From the NCBI RefSeq assembly GCF_035083965.1, contig NC_089724.1:25120974-25184973 (forward strand): DNA of 64,000 bases, given 5' to 3'. Both the position numbers and the translations under genes were made by a program. Below the pieces are notes generated by a model. The model ran no database searches and was not told the origin of the DNA. It was given only the letters and a program-made list of their open reading frames with translations. Shown here in pieces: positions 48,001 through 59,152 of this stretch; position 1 is the first letter of the stretch; every line of letters starts with the position of its first letter. The stretch comes from Branchiostoma lanceolatum. Its lineage: Eukaryota; Chordata; Leptocardii; Amphioxiformes; Branchiostomatidae.

Positions 48001-51000
48001 AAAAGAAACTCTAACATCTCTGACAATGTCCTCAAATTCTAATTGTTCCACTTTACAATGATGAGGCAGATTTAATCCTTTACAACTGTTTGATTCACAA
48101 TTATTCAGAGAAAATTCAATCTCTACAACTGGATACTTCTGAACTTTTCAAGTAACATCCATCACTCTTCTTCAGCATCACTAGAATGAACTGGCAGAAT
48201 GCATCGATACTAAATTTATCAGATTTATTAAGATGCAAGATGGAAAAACTGGTTGAGCATCAGTGCTGTTTCCAGGACCCGTCCTTCCGTCCCGGGACGG
48301 AAATTTGCTTCCTGGGACGGGAAAAAATTCAACCCTGTCTGTCCAAAAAATATCAATTTCATGACCTAAAATTGATGAAAATGTATTTTTGAAAGCTTAG
48401 AATGACAGATTCAACATCGAAAAAAACACAAAAACATGGGCTTCCAAACAATGAGTGGGACGAAAAAAAATCTAAAGCTGGAGACAGCCCTTCTTCAACT
48501 TCAACTTATCAGGCCCCCAGATACATGTAACCCCGCAAAGTAGGGGGGGGGGGGGGGCCTGTTGAGCATGTTTACTTCAAAGATTTTTGACCAAGACTTA
48601 CTAAGTAGGCCTGTACTTTCTTGCCCACGGACTTGCCAATGGAGGCAGACATGCTGTTGATCTTGTGTTTGATCTTCCTGGGTGTGCTGGCGAAGGCCAG
48701 GTCATCCTCCAACACTGTGTAGTACACCTCTACAGCCAGCGAGAAGTCATGCACAACATCCTCACTGGGAAGACAAAACAACAACATAACTTCATATGCA
48801 GGGCTCAAAATTCTTTTTTGGAAATAGGTGCACTTGTGCAACCAACCAAAAAAATTAGGTGCACAGAAAATATTTTGGGTGCACCACATAAAATAAAGTT
48901 GAATGATACCAAAACATAAGTTTGACGCTACAGCCTCTCTTAAGAACTTCAATCTGTAAATCTATCCAGATTTCAAATGTCAACCAAGCAATACACTAAA
49001 CAAAGTACAACAAAATGTTATATTGCTTTTTCTGATACTTACATTTCAAGAATACTCTGTATACTAGTGTACAAGAGAATCATTACTCTATAAGAGTACA
49101 AAAATATCTAGGTGCGCCGGTGCACCCACAATAAAAAATTAGGTGCACAGCTCCAATTTTGGGTGCACACAGGTGCACATGCACCCAGTATTTCGAGCCC
49201 TGCATATGAAAACAGTGTCAGGGTACATAACCAGTATAAAATACAGCAAACAAATTCCTTACGTATTATAACAACTCTCAATGATATTCAAAAGGCTCTG
49301 AGGATGGTACAGTGTGTAACACTGACGTATTGGAGGAATTTATAGCTACTGAAAACAAAATAAGATACATACATTTTTCAGGCTTATGACATGCAGTAAC
49401 ACTATTGATGAATTGAATGCACAAATTTGGGGATTTTGTCATCTCTGAAGATGACATAATATGGACATTTTCATAACATCCACCCACAGGTAACTACTGT
49501 AAAATGCATGTACTTTTGCAGTGGTTTTATTTCACAACAGGAGGGAAAATGTGGTTTTTGCAGGGTTCTAAATTCACAGTTGAAGAATTCTGTGGTACAG
49601 TGGCCATACAAAACACACAATCGAGGTATCATGATTTTGTAGTAAAAGATCGCTGCAAAAATAAAACCACTGCAAACATGATAAGATCGATACAGTAACC
49701 CTCATATGAGAGGGAATCTCCTCATTTTTATTTTTTATTTTAGCAAAAAAAAATTATGAAAACAGAAGGCTGGGGTGAAAACTTGCACCTGACCCTGTTC
49801 TCTCCCTGATACTGTGTGCACCAAAGTAAAAACTTTCCTCTGAGATTCTGTTTTCATGTTGTTTTTCCAACCTAGCATTTTTTTTAAATTCTTTTTTTAA
49901 ATTCTGCTAACCAAGAAAATAGATTGGTGTGTCCTTAGACAAGGATGCATAGGAAGGTGAGACTACTCACAAAACAATGATGTCATCGAAGGTGATGTCT
50001 GTCATGGTCCTGTCGACGTGCACCAGTTGTGTGTCCTGGATGTTGAGTCCCTGCTTCAGCACACAGAACACCGCACACCGACGCCCCTCCCCACGGTTCT
50101 TAGACAGCTCAGGCTCGCGCCACATCAGGGGGATACGAATGTCTGAAACACGCAACAATAAAGACTTGAGTTTTTTCCTAACACCAGATTGTAGGGACTA
50201 CTGCAAATTCATTTATTTTTGCAGGGACTTAATTTTGCAGTAGGAGGGTAAAGGACCTTTCAACGTGGTGTTTCAAGTGTGTGGTTGAAACAAATTCTTT
50301 AGGACAGTAGTAACAAAATGAAAATGCATCTTTGCAGGGTAATAATTCCACAGTGGAGAGGCGACCATGAAAAGAAAACAACCGCAAATATTAAATTACA
50401 GTATCAGGGAGAAACAAATCAAAATATACAGCACTTAACTTTATGCAAAAGTGAGGTTTTCTTGGCGACAACCAAGTTCAAGGAAGATATTCAAATGCAT
50501 AAGATGTAAGTACATAATGAATAGACATGAAACTTTAAAAGAAAAGGGACAGCCGTTGCTTTCTTTTCAAACATTATACCACTTAGTTTTTACCTGAAAC
50601 AGCAACCTTGGCTTTACATGGCTCTTTGGCCTGGTGGCCGTTGGTCGCTTCTGAGTTTTCTTTCCCCATCACCTCTGCTGTTTTACGCCTCTGTAGCTCA
50701 CTCATGTACGCCATCATTCTGCTCGAAACAAAAGGGAAATAACCATTAACACATTATTCCCCAAATAATATGTTAACAAAAAGGACTTGTTGAAATGTTT
50801 GCTGTTGGACAAGTATATAAAATTCTCCCATGTTTTAATAAATGTATTGATATGTACGAAAGTTCCATTTTCTATATTATGAACTTTCCATTTTTTTGTC
50901 AACTGACAATACAGAACAGTTCTCAAGACTTTTCTCAGACCTTTGAAGGGATTAAAGACTTAAGACTATGACGCATGGCATGGGTCACTTAGCAGTCTTA

Positions 51001-51400
51001 GCAGTGAGACAACAAGAAGGTAATGAGAGATGGCAGACATCATCCCCTTATAACACGTTCTGTAAACGCACTAAAGTTTGCGGCTGTCTGATGTTCACGG
51101 TTTTCGTGGTAACCTCTTCACCGCAAACTTTTAAAAAACAAACACAGCGAAAATACTTATGCTTTATAATGTTCTGTTTTCTGTCTATCTACCACAACTG
51201 TGAGGTACAAACCACTGCGAACCCTACATTTTCACCCTTCTGCAAAATCAAATCACCGCAAACTTGAATACATTTACAACATGCTTTGCAGCCCTTGCAG
51301 TACTGAGGGAATCCTGAGGATGATGCATGTACATGTACATACTGTTCATTTGAATATTGGCAATCACACATACAAACACACACATGCACACGCACGCACG

Positions 51401-51449
<49 letters not shown>

Positions 51450-51808
51450 ACTCTCACACACTCTCACACACAAATACTCTCACAAACACACATACACACT
51501 CTCACATACACACAAACACACACACACGCTCTCACATACACATACACACACACACACTCACAAACCCTGACATGTATACATACATATACACACAGACAAG
51601 CCAAAAACAATTGGAGTAAACTGTGAAGTAACAACTTGAAGCCCTACAGTACAGACACCCCGGTGAGAGTTGCGCACCTTGTGTTGGAGGTAAGCAGGTT
51701 CTTGGCAGCCTCCACTGCCTGCGCCTCGTGCTTGCAGGCCTGCAGCAGTTTGGTGGTGCCGTCTCGCATCTTGATCTCGAAATCCAGCTTCTGCTGGATG
51801 TCCGCATC
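42027..51808 (-). CDS. RTKN: Rhotekin, Rho-GTP effector (first coding exon not found), 614 aa seen
   Basis: Twelve exons with consistent phases (1845 nt): 51808-51678, 50718-50594, 50142-49971, 48764-48602, 47939-47899, 47562-47468, 46171-46068, 45194-45066, 44618-44453, 43974-43873, 43207-43059 and 42494-42027. The first two encode the HR1 Rho-binding repeat (QQKLDFEIKMRDGTTKLL, then MSELQRRK). The next five match the rhotekin/anillin-like region: IPLMWRE, RRCAVFCVLKQGLNIQDTQ, VDRTMTDITF, SIRTHDLTVGSK, ISLYGNLCCRLAVQPRC. The PH domain follows (LPNWTRRWCVLKGPYLRTW to DRDTWVQALQRHF), then AWQQAYHCMMPIH, PPWALLFQ, and a Ser/Pro/Arg-rich tail. Rhotekin binds active RhoA and links it to septin and cytoskeletal control. 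Exon 1 ends in phase 0 upstream of 51808, probably far away. The final TAA overlaps a possible donor (AG-GTAATC), so a longer C-terminus is possible. Confidence 0.93.
42882..43032. mobile_element. MITE with CTCCAAGCAGATGT inverted ends
   Basis: TCTCCAAGCAGATGT at the left and ACATCTGCTTGGAGA at the right, about 150 bp apart. It lies in the rhotekin intron between the last two exons, beginning 27 bp from an exon. Same family as 29267-29441. Confidence 0.8.
43595..43797. mobile_element. MITE, TACTGTAAATGCAGAAATG family, best-preserved copy
   Basis: About 24-bp perfect inverted ends (TACTGTAAATGCAGAAATGT and its inverse complement), 203 bp overall, with internal GGTGGTTTTA/TAAAACCACC symmetry. 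Confidence 0.9.
45610..45624 (-). CDS. Possible 15-nt rhotekin microexon (ELPNE)
   Basis: GAACTCCCGAATGAG on the minus strand is preceded by a long pyrimidine tract and CAAAG and followed by GTAAAGG. It is in phase 0 between exons that both join in phase 0, so inclusion adds five residues just before the PH domain without a frameshift. Confidence 0.4.
47211..47413. mobile_element. MITE, TACTGTAAAT family, second copy
   Basis: Starts TACTGTAAATGCAGAAATAT and ends ATGTATTTACAGTA; internal GGTGGTTTTACGTTCGCG is shared with 43595-43797. 203 bp, rhotekin intron. Confidence 0.85.
48261..48490. mobile_element. MITE with GTGCTGTTTCCAG-type inverted ends
   Basis: CAGTGCTGTTTCCAGG at the left and CTGGAGACAGCCCTT at the right are imperfect inverse complements; the interior has nested CCGTCCCGGGACGG palindromes. 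Confidence 0.6.
48799..49202. mobile_element. hAT-like MITE with CAGGGCTC ends
   Basis: CAGGGCTCAAAAT at the left and ATTTCGAGCCCTG at the right; the interior is full of AGGTGCAC/GTGCACC repeats. CATATG flanks both sides, and because it is palindromic it also extends the inverted repeat to TTCATATGCAGGGCTC. It begins 34 bp from a rhotekin exon. Confidence 0.8.
49495..49697. mobile_element. MITE, TACTGTAAAT family, diverged copy
   Basis: TACTGTAAAATGCATG at the left and GATACAGTA at the right; TTTTGCAGTGGTTTTATTTC inside matches the family. 203 bp. Confidence 0.7.
50199..50403. mobile_element. MITE, TACTGTAAAT family, diverged copy
   Basis: TACTGCAAATTC at the left and TTAAATTACAGTA at the right; interior TTTTGCAGGGACTTAATTTTG matches the family. 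Rhotekin intron. Confidence 0.7.
51055..51280. mobile_element. MITE, TACTGTAAAT family, most diverged copy
   Basis: TTCTGTAAACGCACTAAAGTTTGC at the left and ACTTGAATACATTTACA at the right, with CACCGCAAACTT blocks inside. Confidence 0.55.
51360..51592. repeat. (CA)n-rich microsatellite
   Basis: Long CACA tract with interruptions, between the MITE and the HR1 exon. Frames of up to 139 codons across it are low-complexity. Confidence 0.95.
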
Positions 51809-52093
51809 CTGAGGAGGTGGACACAAAGTCAACATCTGTCTTCAATGTAGATAGCACTTGTATTTCTTAACCTTCTCCCTGCTGCCTAACTCTGTGACCA
51901 AGAGGAAGTTGGGTGCCAAACGGCTACTTCAGAGTGCTAAAGGTTAATGTCTATTTTCTAGAACAATATAAAACAGCAGTATCTCAAAAAGTTTACCATC
52001 TAATTTCTGGGTGATAAACATTCCTTGCAGTTGCAGGAGGGGTGATCTATGCATATGATTCAGCTGTTAAACTCTCAGCTTCCCAGTAACTAA

Positions 52094-52855
52094 GGCGCAC
52101 TTTAGACCTACAATGTTATAAGGTCGTACGATCATCGTCGTAGGCGACGGTTTTCTTTAGACACACGGTCAGGAAATATCATGGGACCCCCGCGGCGCAG
52201 AATTCCATTGATGTGCGCGTGTGACTCAAAGTGAACTCTTGCGCTCAAATTCAAAATGGCGGGGGAACCGCTTGTTTTCGTCAAAAGATGAAGCTTTTAC
52301 TGACTTTGCAACAACTGTTGCCCTGCAGATGAGACGTTGAGAACGGTGCTCAACAAAGAAAGAGATTGAGGCTGGTACAGAGACGGACGGGATATAACCC
52401 GAGTTCGTGGCCGCTGCCGGGGATGTCCCGGGGATCGAGGAATAGGGGCATACTAGAGAAGTAGCCACTGGTAGCAGCTCGTCGCGCTGGAATAACCGGT
52501 TTCGGATGAGAAAAATATGTTTCCATTGCTAACTGCATGCATATTTACAAAGAAAACGATAGAAACTTTCCTTCCCGGACAGGAAACAGCACGCTGTAGG
52601 CTTATTAGCATATCACCCACTTCCGTCGCCGGCGACGATTCTTCTTTAGACGAGAAAAACACAGCCACAGGCCCCCCCGCTGAACGTCGTGCGACTGGGT
52701 CCGAGGTGGTCGCACGACATTTCGAGGATTTCCCGTTTATTGCCGTCGTACGATTGTTTCGATCGTCTTTAGACGGCCAAAAAATACCGTCGCCGGCGAC
52801 GTCGCCCACGACGATGATCGCACGACTCTAAAATGTCGTAGGTGTAAAGAGGCCC
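52094..52855. mobile_element. Harbinger-like MITE, copy 1
   Basis: Flanked by TAA on both sides (52091-52093, 52856-52858), as in PIF/Harbinger insertions. Imperfect inverted ends of about 60 bp: GGCGCACTTTAGACCTAC at the left against GGGCCTCTTTACACCTAC on the complement of the right, followed by shared CGATCATCGTCGT. No transposase frame; the 118-codon frame inside is shared with copy 2 and looks non-coding. Confidence 0.85.
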
Positions 52856-52858
52856 TAA

Positions 52859-55800
52859 AGAATGGGTGGGTCCACAAGTGCTCAGGGTTGAGAGGCCACC
52901 TGTCCAGTTGACCAAATGTTTTCGCTATCCTGAAATACATCTGTACGACTGACCGTCACTGTGCCTGGGTTACTGGGCATACATGTAGGTGTTTGTGTGT
53001 CATGATAGCTGGGCTTTTTATAAAAGATTCCTTGCATTTCTGTTTTACATGTAAGTGACCTAGTTTACACAGCTTCAAACTGAAGCATATTCTTTGATGT
53101 CACAGAAGACATGGAGAAAACAGATTAAGTGTTAGAAATACATTGTACACCTATATATCAAAGTTAAAAGGTATTTATCACAAAAGCTTTTATCTTGATA
53201 ATTTGGAGCTACAAAAATGTAGTTTTACCCGTAGCTACCAAAGCTACATTAACTACAAATTTGTTACGAAGACACTAGATCTAATCTGTATGTCATACCT
53301 TTTTTAAAAACATCTCAGCTAGTTAGATTTTACTTGTTTTAGCTATTTATCATTTTGCACTGGCCACAATACACAATAATACTGTAGATAGACAAAGTGC
53401 TTGTAGGGGATAGAAAGATCACAGCATTGACATGTAATACTTTTGGAACGATTGTAGAGCAAAATCGTGGGTGGTAGACTAATCATCAATGGCTCCATCA
53501 ATGTAATTATTTGTTTAAAGTCGTTCTTGCATTGCGTAAATGGGAGAAAGAAGATATACAATGTAAAATTCTAGGATACAGCTAAAGGTCTGCATCAAAA
53601 TGGCACACTACTTACTACATGTATGATTGTATGACCATCGATCAATAATAAATATTTTCTTTTTTGTCTGTTATAGTTTTATTCATGTGATGCTGGTATT
53701 AGTATTACCATGCATGAATTAACTACATCATATATAAACATATATCTTGAAAAATATGTCAAAAGCCTTTAATCGAAATGAAAAGAGGTTTTAGATTAAC
53801 CTCATCAAAAATATTATGAAAAGCTTTTTCCGCACATAATCCAGCAATCAATCAGTTCCATGCCAATTGTTAAATAATTTATTATATTGGAAATTTGCAA
53901 ATGGTCCTCTATGCGTTGGTGAATAGAAAAAAGAACTACATTTTTTGTTGCTGATAACATAGCCAATTTTACATTACAGTCAAATGCACAGCCTTTTGCA
54001 GTGAACGTAATATAATTACATGTACTGAACAGTGACTCGATTTCCATATGTCTCCTGCCATTAAGACTGTAGGCAACAATTATCAATTGGAAAAAAAGCA
54101 CTAATTATGGCAGAAACCATCTGAAAGCTGGTTACGGTTAACTTAATTGGATGCAAATGTCTTTGTACGTGACATTGGCTTCCCTTATGGCAATGACTTT
54201 GCAGAATTACACTTTGTGGCAATTTCCATTCCACTTAACTATCACACTTTACTGTTGATAACATGTTATTTCGTAATACCTAGACACTGACATCAAATAT
54301 TCATCGGGTCTCAGTGCAGTTACAATACTGGGGATTTTGGTAATACCTAAATAAGGTATGGCAGTATACTAGAGGTCTGTTGGATCAACCATGTGCAGAA
54401 ATGTTTTAGATATAGCTATCTCTAACTGAACTGGGGGATTTATCACAAGTTCATCCTTGGTACGTAAATCCCATTTTGCTGCACCATGGAGATGAAATTA
54501 CACAGATATTTTACACGCTCTGTCAAAAATGATCTCTTCATCTGTTCCATGGTCTGTTGGCTAAAACAACAGAACCAAACAGGGAAGTGGAGATATCCAA
54601 TATCATAGTAAGATTATTATTGAAAGGAAGAGTGAACAGGCATTCATGTCTACATTACATATTGTAATCAAACCGAAGTACGTATCATTATCATATATTA
54701 AACAGTAATTATGTGGTACATGTATGAACATGCGATTTTGAGGGCCATATAAAAATCGGTCACACACAAGAAATATTTTTGAGCTATTCTGGGCATCGGC
54801 TGTCCACTGACTGTAAAAGCGACTAGGATACACGATTGAGGAGACTTTCTTACTACATCTAAATAAATTAATATAATATGTATATATATATATCATGTGA
54901 TGGCTTCTATGCCACAACACCAAAAAAATGGTACCAGTGACCCTTGCTTCAACCATCTTGGGAACAAGTCTCAATTTTCACAACATGTGGCAGTTGGAGC
55001 AGAACAATGGCAACACTGCCATCTATGTCAACACTGAGGCATCCCTACTGCTCCACAACAACTGTTGGAGGAGGAAAATCAGGGACTGCATACTTACACA
55101 TTTGGGAAGCTTCACCATCGGGTGGTGCAGATGCATTGCCATTGGGTCCAGCAACTTTGCTTTCAGTGGTGAAATCTCAGACCCTTTCAAACAGATGTAT
55201 GCCGCTGCATCTTGGCAAATTTCCTGGCTTTCCAACCTCCTGGCTTGTCCATGTATGCCATCATGCCTTTACTCATGCCGGACTGAACCATTCAGAAACG
55301 GGGGTGGTGGGGACGGCATGGACCGCTAGCGTGTCCTTGCACACTGGGAGATTCCATTTTCACAGCAGAGCATGATTCATCATCCCACAACCAGGGACAC
55401 TGACGTCTGACTCACGAATGACGTTCGATCGTGGGGTCTAGATTTGAATTTTCAAACCGACACCGGCCAAAAGATCCAGATTTTCTTTGTTCAGAGGCCA
55501 GTAGACCAGACCAGAAGCTGGCTACTATCTATTCCCGCCACCACTTCCTCTGCTGGAGGAGGAAAATTACTTCTGCGGCTGGGCACTGACATCATCCTTC
55601 CTGAGAGGCAGTCTACTTGCAAGGACAGCCGGCGTTACCGATACCTCCCTCGGGATCCTACAGGCTTATTTCTATGCAGGCAAGCACAAGCTTCAAAACA
55701 TCATTCTCTAGGTCATACCACAGCAGAGCGGAGAGGGGGCATGTGAACAATTAGTTTAAAAAAAAATATTTCCTAATCTAGATCTCACAAACCGAACCAC

Positions 55801-56598
55801 TGATTGTACTTTCAATTCATATTTGGACAATTAAACTTTAACAAAGATGAAGAAAAAAAGGTAGTGCCCCCTATTATCTGATGCAATAATCTGAAGGACA
55901 GCTAAGGAATCTGATAAAAATGCCAACTGCTGAAGGATGTCAGAAATTTGGGTCAAGCAAGTGGAGGGATTACTAGTGGCATGTAATTTATGTGGGAAAC
56001 AGCTTCTACTAAGTTCCTGACAATTGTTATCTAAACCATTTAGGATATTTGAGCCTTGTTACTACAGCATTTCTCCTTCTTGTTCATTTGAACATTTTAA
56101 AAAAAAGAAGAATCATTGAATAAAATACATGATGTGCTATGTATTATAAATAAAATAAATGAAATAAAAATGAAAATGTTTGCACAAGGAAGTTATAATA
56201 TGGAGATATAACCTCTGGACTTGGTTTGCAGATTATTTTTTTCGGGAACCATTACTACATATAATATATTAGTAATGTACCAGCGGTAGCCTGTGTTTTT
56301 GTTTATTCGTTCCAGCTAATAACCATGTACAGTGCAATGACATTGGGTTGGCCTTTTAAGAACTTGCCATTATGGCCTAATTACCTAAAGTGGTTTCTGC
56401 TGTAGCCTTTCTGCCAGATGCATTTCAGAGATTAGTAACCTTTCCCTTCAACTTAGGGAATAAAACAGAGAAGAAAACATTACATGTATAAATTGTTTGT
56501 TTTTTTGGTCATTTGCCAGATCTATCATTCAAGAATTCATTGATAACTCTTCATTGATCTGTTGTCCTGTTATTCCCTTGACATAAAGAATATATACA
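52859..56598. other. Unassigned region upstream of the known rhotekin exons
   Basis: Probably rhotekin intron 1 or upstream DNA. A less AT-rich patch at 54928-55750 carries plus-strand frames of 133, 143 and 100 codons; none resembles a family I know and they overlap each other. No splice-consistent rhotekin exon was found here. Confidence 0.4.
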
Positions 56599-57118
56599 GT
56601 ATATACGGTATAGGGGGAAATAGAGCTGTGTACCGGTACACTGTACCGATACAGTACCGGGTACAATCAATTAGGTACAGGTCCAAAATACCTGACCCTG
56701 CTGTATCAGGTACTGGACCTGACTCAGGGGATGGCCACTTTGACACATAAAATTACTATGAAATTACCGTGGCAGTGCTCTAAAGCCACTCTAAAGTGCA
56801 GAAAACACATTTGCAAGGCTGGAGTCAAATTTTCATCTGTGTTTTCCTGAAAATAATACCTAGCACGATCAAATATCATGTTTTTACCAGTTCAAACATG
56901 CTTTTGTCCTTATTGAAAATCTAGCATTTTCCGAACAAGTAGTTTAGGTACAGGTTCAGGTCCCGACCTGTACCTTAACCCGTGTACCTGTACCTGTACC
57001 TGTACCTAAAATTTGTTTAGGTACACAGCTCTAGGGGGAAATCTTTGTCGGGATTTAATTTCATGGTGGTTTTTCACCAGCGAACATAAACCTCCACAAA
57101 CATTTTTCCTTTTACAGT
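56599..57118. mobile_element. TACTGTAAAT-family MITE split by a later hAT-like insertion
   Basis: The left part (TATACGGTATAGGGGGAAA) and right part (TCTTTGTCGGGATTTAATTT... to TTTTACAGTA) rejoin into one family member when 56621-57033 plus one copy of the target duplication are left out. Confidence 0.6.
56621..57033. mobile_element. hAT-like MITE with intact 8-bp target duplication
   Basis: Ends TAGAGCTGTGTACC and GGTACACAGCTCTA are exact inverse complements. GGGGGAAA is duplicated at 56613-56620 and 57034-57041, the 8-bp duplication expected of hAT transposases. The interior is rich in GGTACAGGT/ACCTGTACC. Confidence 0.9.
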
Positions 57119-57540
57119 ACTTATTAATTATACTCAATTTATAGTGTTTTTTCTTCAAAATAAATATCTCTAATTGAACATTAAGCAGAACTTCACAATA
57201 ATTCAGAATCACATTCTCCTGATTGAATAGCAATACACATACTAATATTATGTTTCTATTATTGCTTTTATAACATCCACACGTGTATGCGTAAGGCCCA
57301 CAGGCTGAGTCAGAATATGGAAGTGTTCCCAGAAAGCCTGTAATTATCCTGGAAACAGTCTGGCTGAGGGCATCTGTGCTTCCTGTTTCATTCATCACAA
57401 TGTGTGTCACTATCGGAATTAAATCAGTTCTAACGTAGAGGTGAAACAACTTCAACAGGATTGAATATCCTGAAAATCATTATATTTTCTGGCCGGGTGA
57501 ACTGTTTGGATTATTTATAGCAGTTACTGGGGAAGCTGCT

Positions 57541-57638
57541 TAGTCTGAGTACCATCCTCCCGTCCGTAGTGACTGCTGGCTCAAAAAAAAATTGCTTGCT
57601 AACCACCTAGCAGTCACTATAGGATGGTATTCAGGCTA
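57541..57638. repeat. Short foldback element
   Basis: TAGTCTGAGTACCATCCTCC... at the left is inverted as ...AGGATGGTATTCAGGCTA at the right, arms about 35 bp with a central A run. Confidence 0.75.
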
Positions 57639-57641
57639 GAA

Positions 57642-59152
57642 GCTGCTTACATATCATCAGGTTCCTGGGAAGAAAAAACAAACCTGAAAGATCAACATTT
57701 TCTTTTTTTTCTGCATTTCAAACATAGCCGTTTGATAGTATTTTTCCAGAATAATCCTTTCCGGCTGACCTTCATAAAATGACTTACATTACCCTAAGGT
57801 AAATTAATCTGCAATGGAATTTGCAGCAAATTGTCCTAACTATTTCATTTTGGTCCAGGAAAATTGCCAAAAGAAATTTATGCTAATGACTTCATTAGAC
57901 GTAAAACGGGCATAAATGACAGCTATAATAAGCACATTTGTCACATAAGTCACAAATAGCCTGCACAATCCAATTTGTTTTGCTACAGTTCTCACATCCT
58001 AGGAAAATAGCATTATCTTCTAAACAGGTGATTGTGCCCTCTGGGACAGGGTAGCACCAATAAATGGGGTCAGCAGCAATATTACAAACACCGCTGGGGA
58101 TATGAGAGACAATAAACTCTGTTCTCTTGGTACAGGTACATTAATCATGGTGCAGATAACTAAAGCACTGGGGGAATCTTTTACACTGTGCTGCATCTGG
58201 ACCAAGAGATAGCCATACACACTGTAGTGTAGTGGCAGTGAAAGCGGGTGGTATGCCCCCTTGTGTCTAGGTATCAAACTGCAGTCTACAAAGAACATCA
58301 CATTTACATAGAAGTACTAATTTCTGGTTTGGAGGAAAACTTTACATTGTGCCTATAAAACTAGCTTTTGAGTTATCATCTTGATAGTTACAATAATGGC
58401 AATCACTGTCCTTATCACATGTATGTTTCCTAATGTTTTATGGGACATATCTTTCTCCAGACTACGTACTTAAGCGGTCATCCTTCAGGCACAAACTTGC
58501 AAATAAAAATTCTCTATTATCAACTCTACAAGTCAACCGAGTACAGCCATGAGGTAAGACGGTTTACATCCCCATACAAAAAAACACAAGATACGGTCAC
58601 AAAACATTGATTACATGGGCCTGCTTATCACCATTAGCATGAAAGGAACTTGAGACCACACTTGTGCAAACATCAAGAGAAAGCCGGGCATATTTAACTG
58701 GAGAACGTGTTTCTGATTAAGTGTTGGAAATCGTATACCGGGGAACAGAAATTGGGTCTACAATTTCAAAGGCTTCCATGTAACTAGAAAAAGGAAGTTC
58801 ATGTTATTGTGAGTAGACTTGGCATTACTATTTTACATGTCATCAGGAGTCCATGCCTAAATCCAACTAGGAGGGATGTGTTGGTAGAGTTCACAAGTTC
58901 AACAATACAATATCCATGGGGGACCCTGATCCTCACCTTCTTTTCTACATAGCATGTTACTGATAGGCCCCCCCCCCCCCGTAAGTTTTGAGATTTACTA
59001 GTTGAACATTTGAAGTGTATGTATTCTGATAGAAATGTGTTTTCCTTGCCGTCAAAATCATTCAATTGCGGTGTACACATGTATGGAGCAAAAAATGGCA
59101 AGGTACATACAAAACTTGTTACATTTGAATCAAATCTTCTTGCTCTAATATA
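57642..59152. other. Unassigned AT-rich sequence
   Basis: No coding region, RNA gene or clear repeat recognised apart from a C run at 58969-58980. Confidence 0.4.

Noticed and set aside
51200..51626. Frames of up to 139 codons over the CA repeat
   Set aside because: Simple-sequence translation (His/Thr or Cys/Val runs).
52453..52809. 118-codon frame also found at 63.1-63.4 kb
   Set aside because: Inside both copies of the Harbinger-like MITE, includes its terminal repeat, no transposase resemblance.
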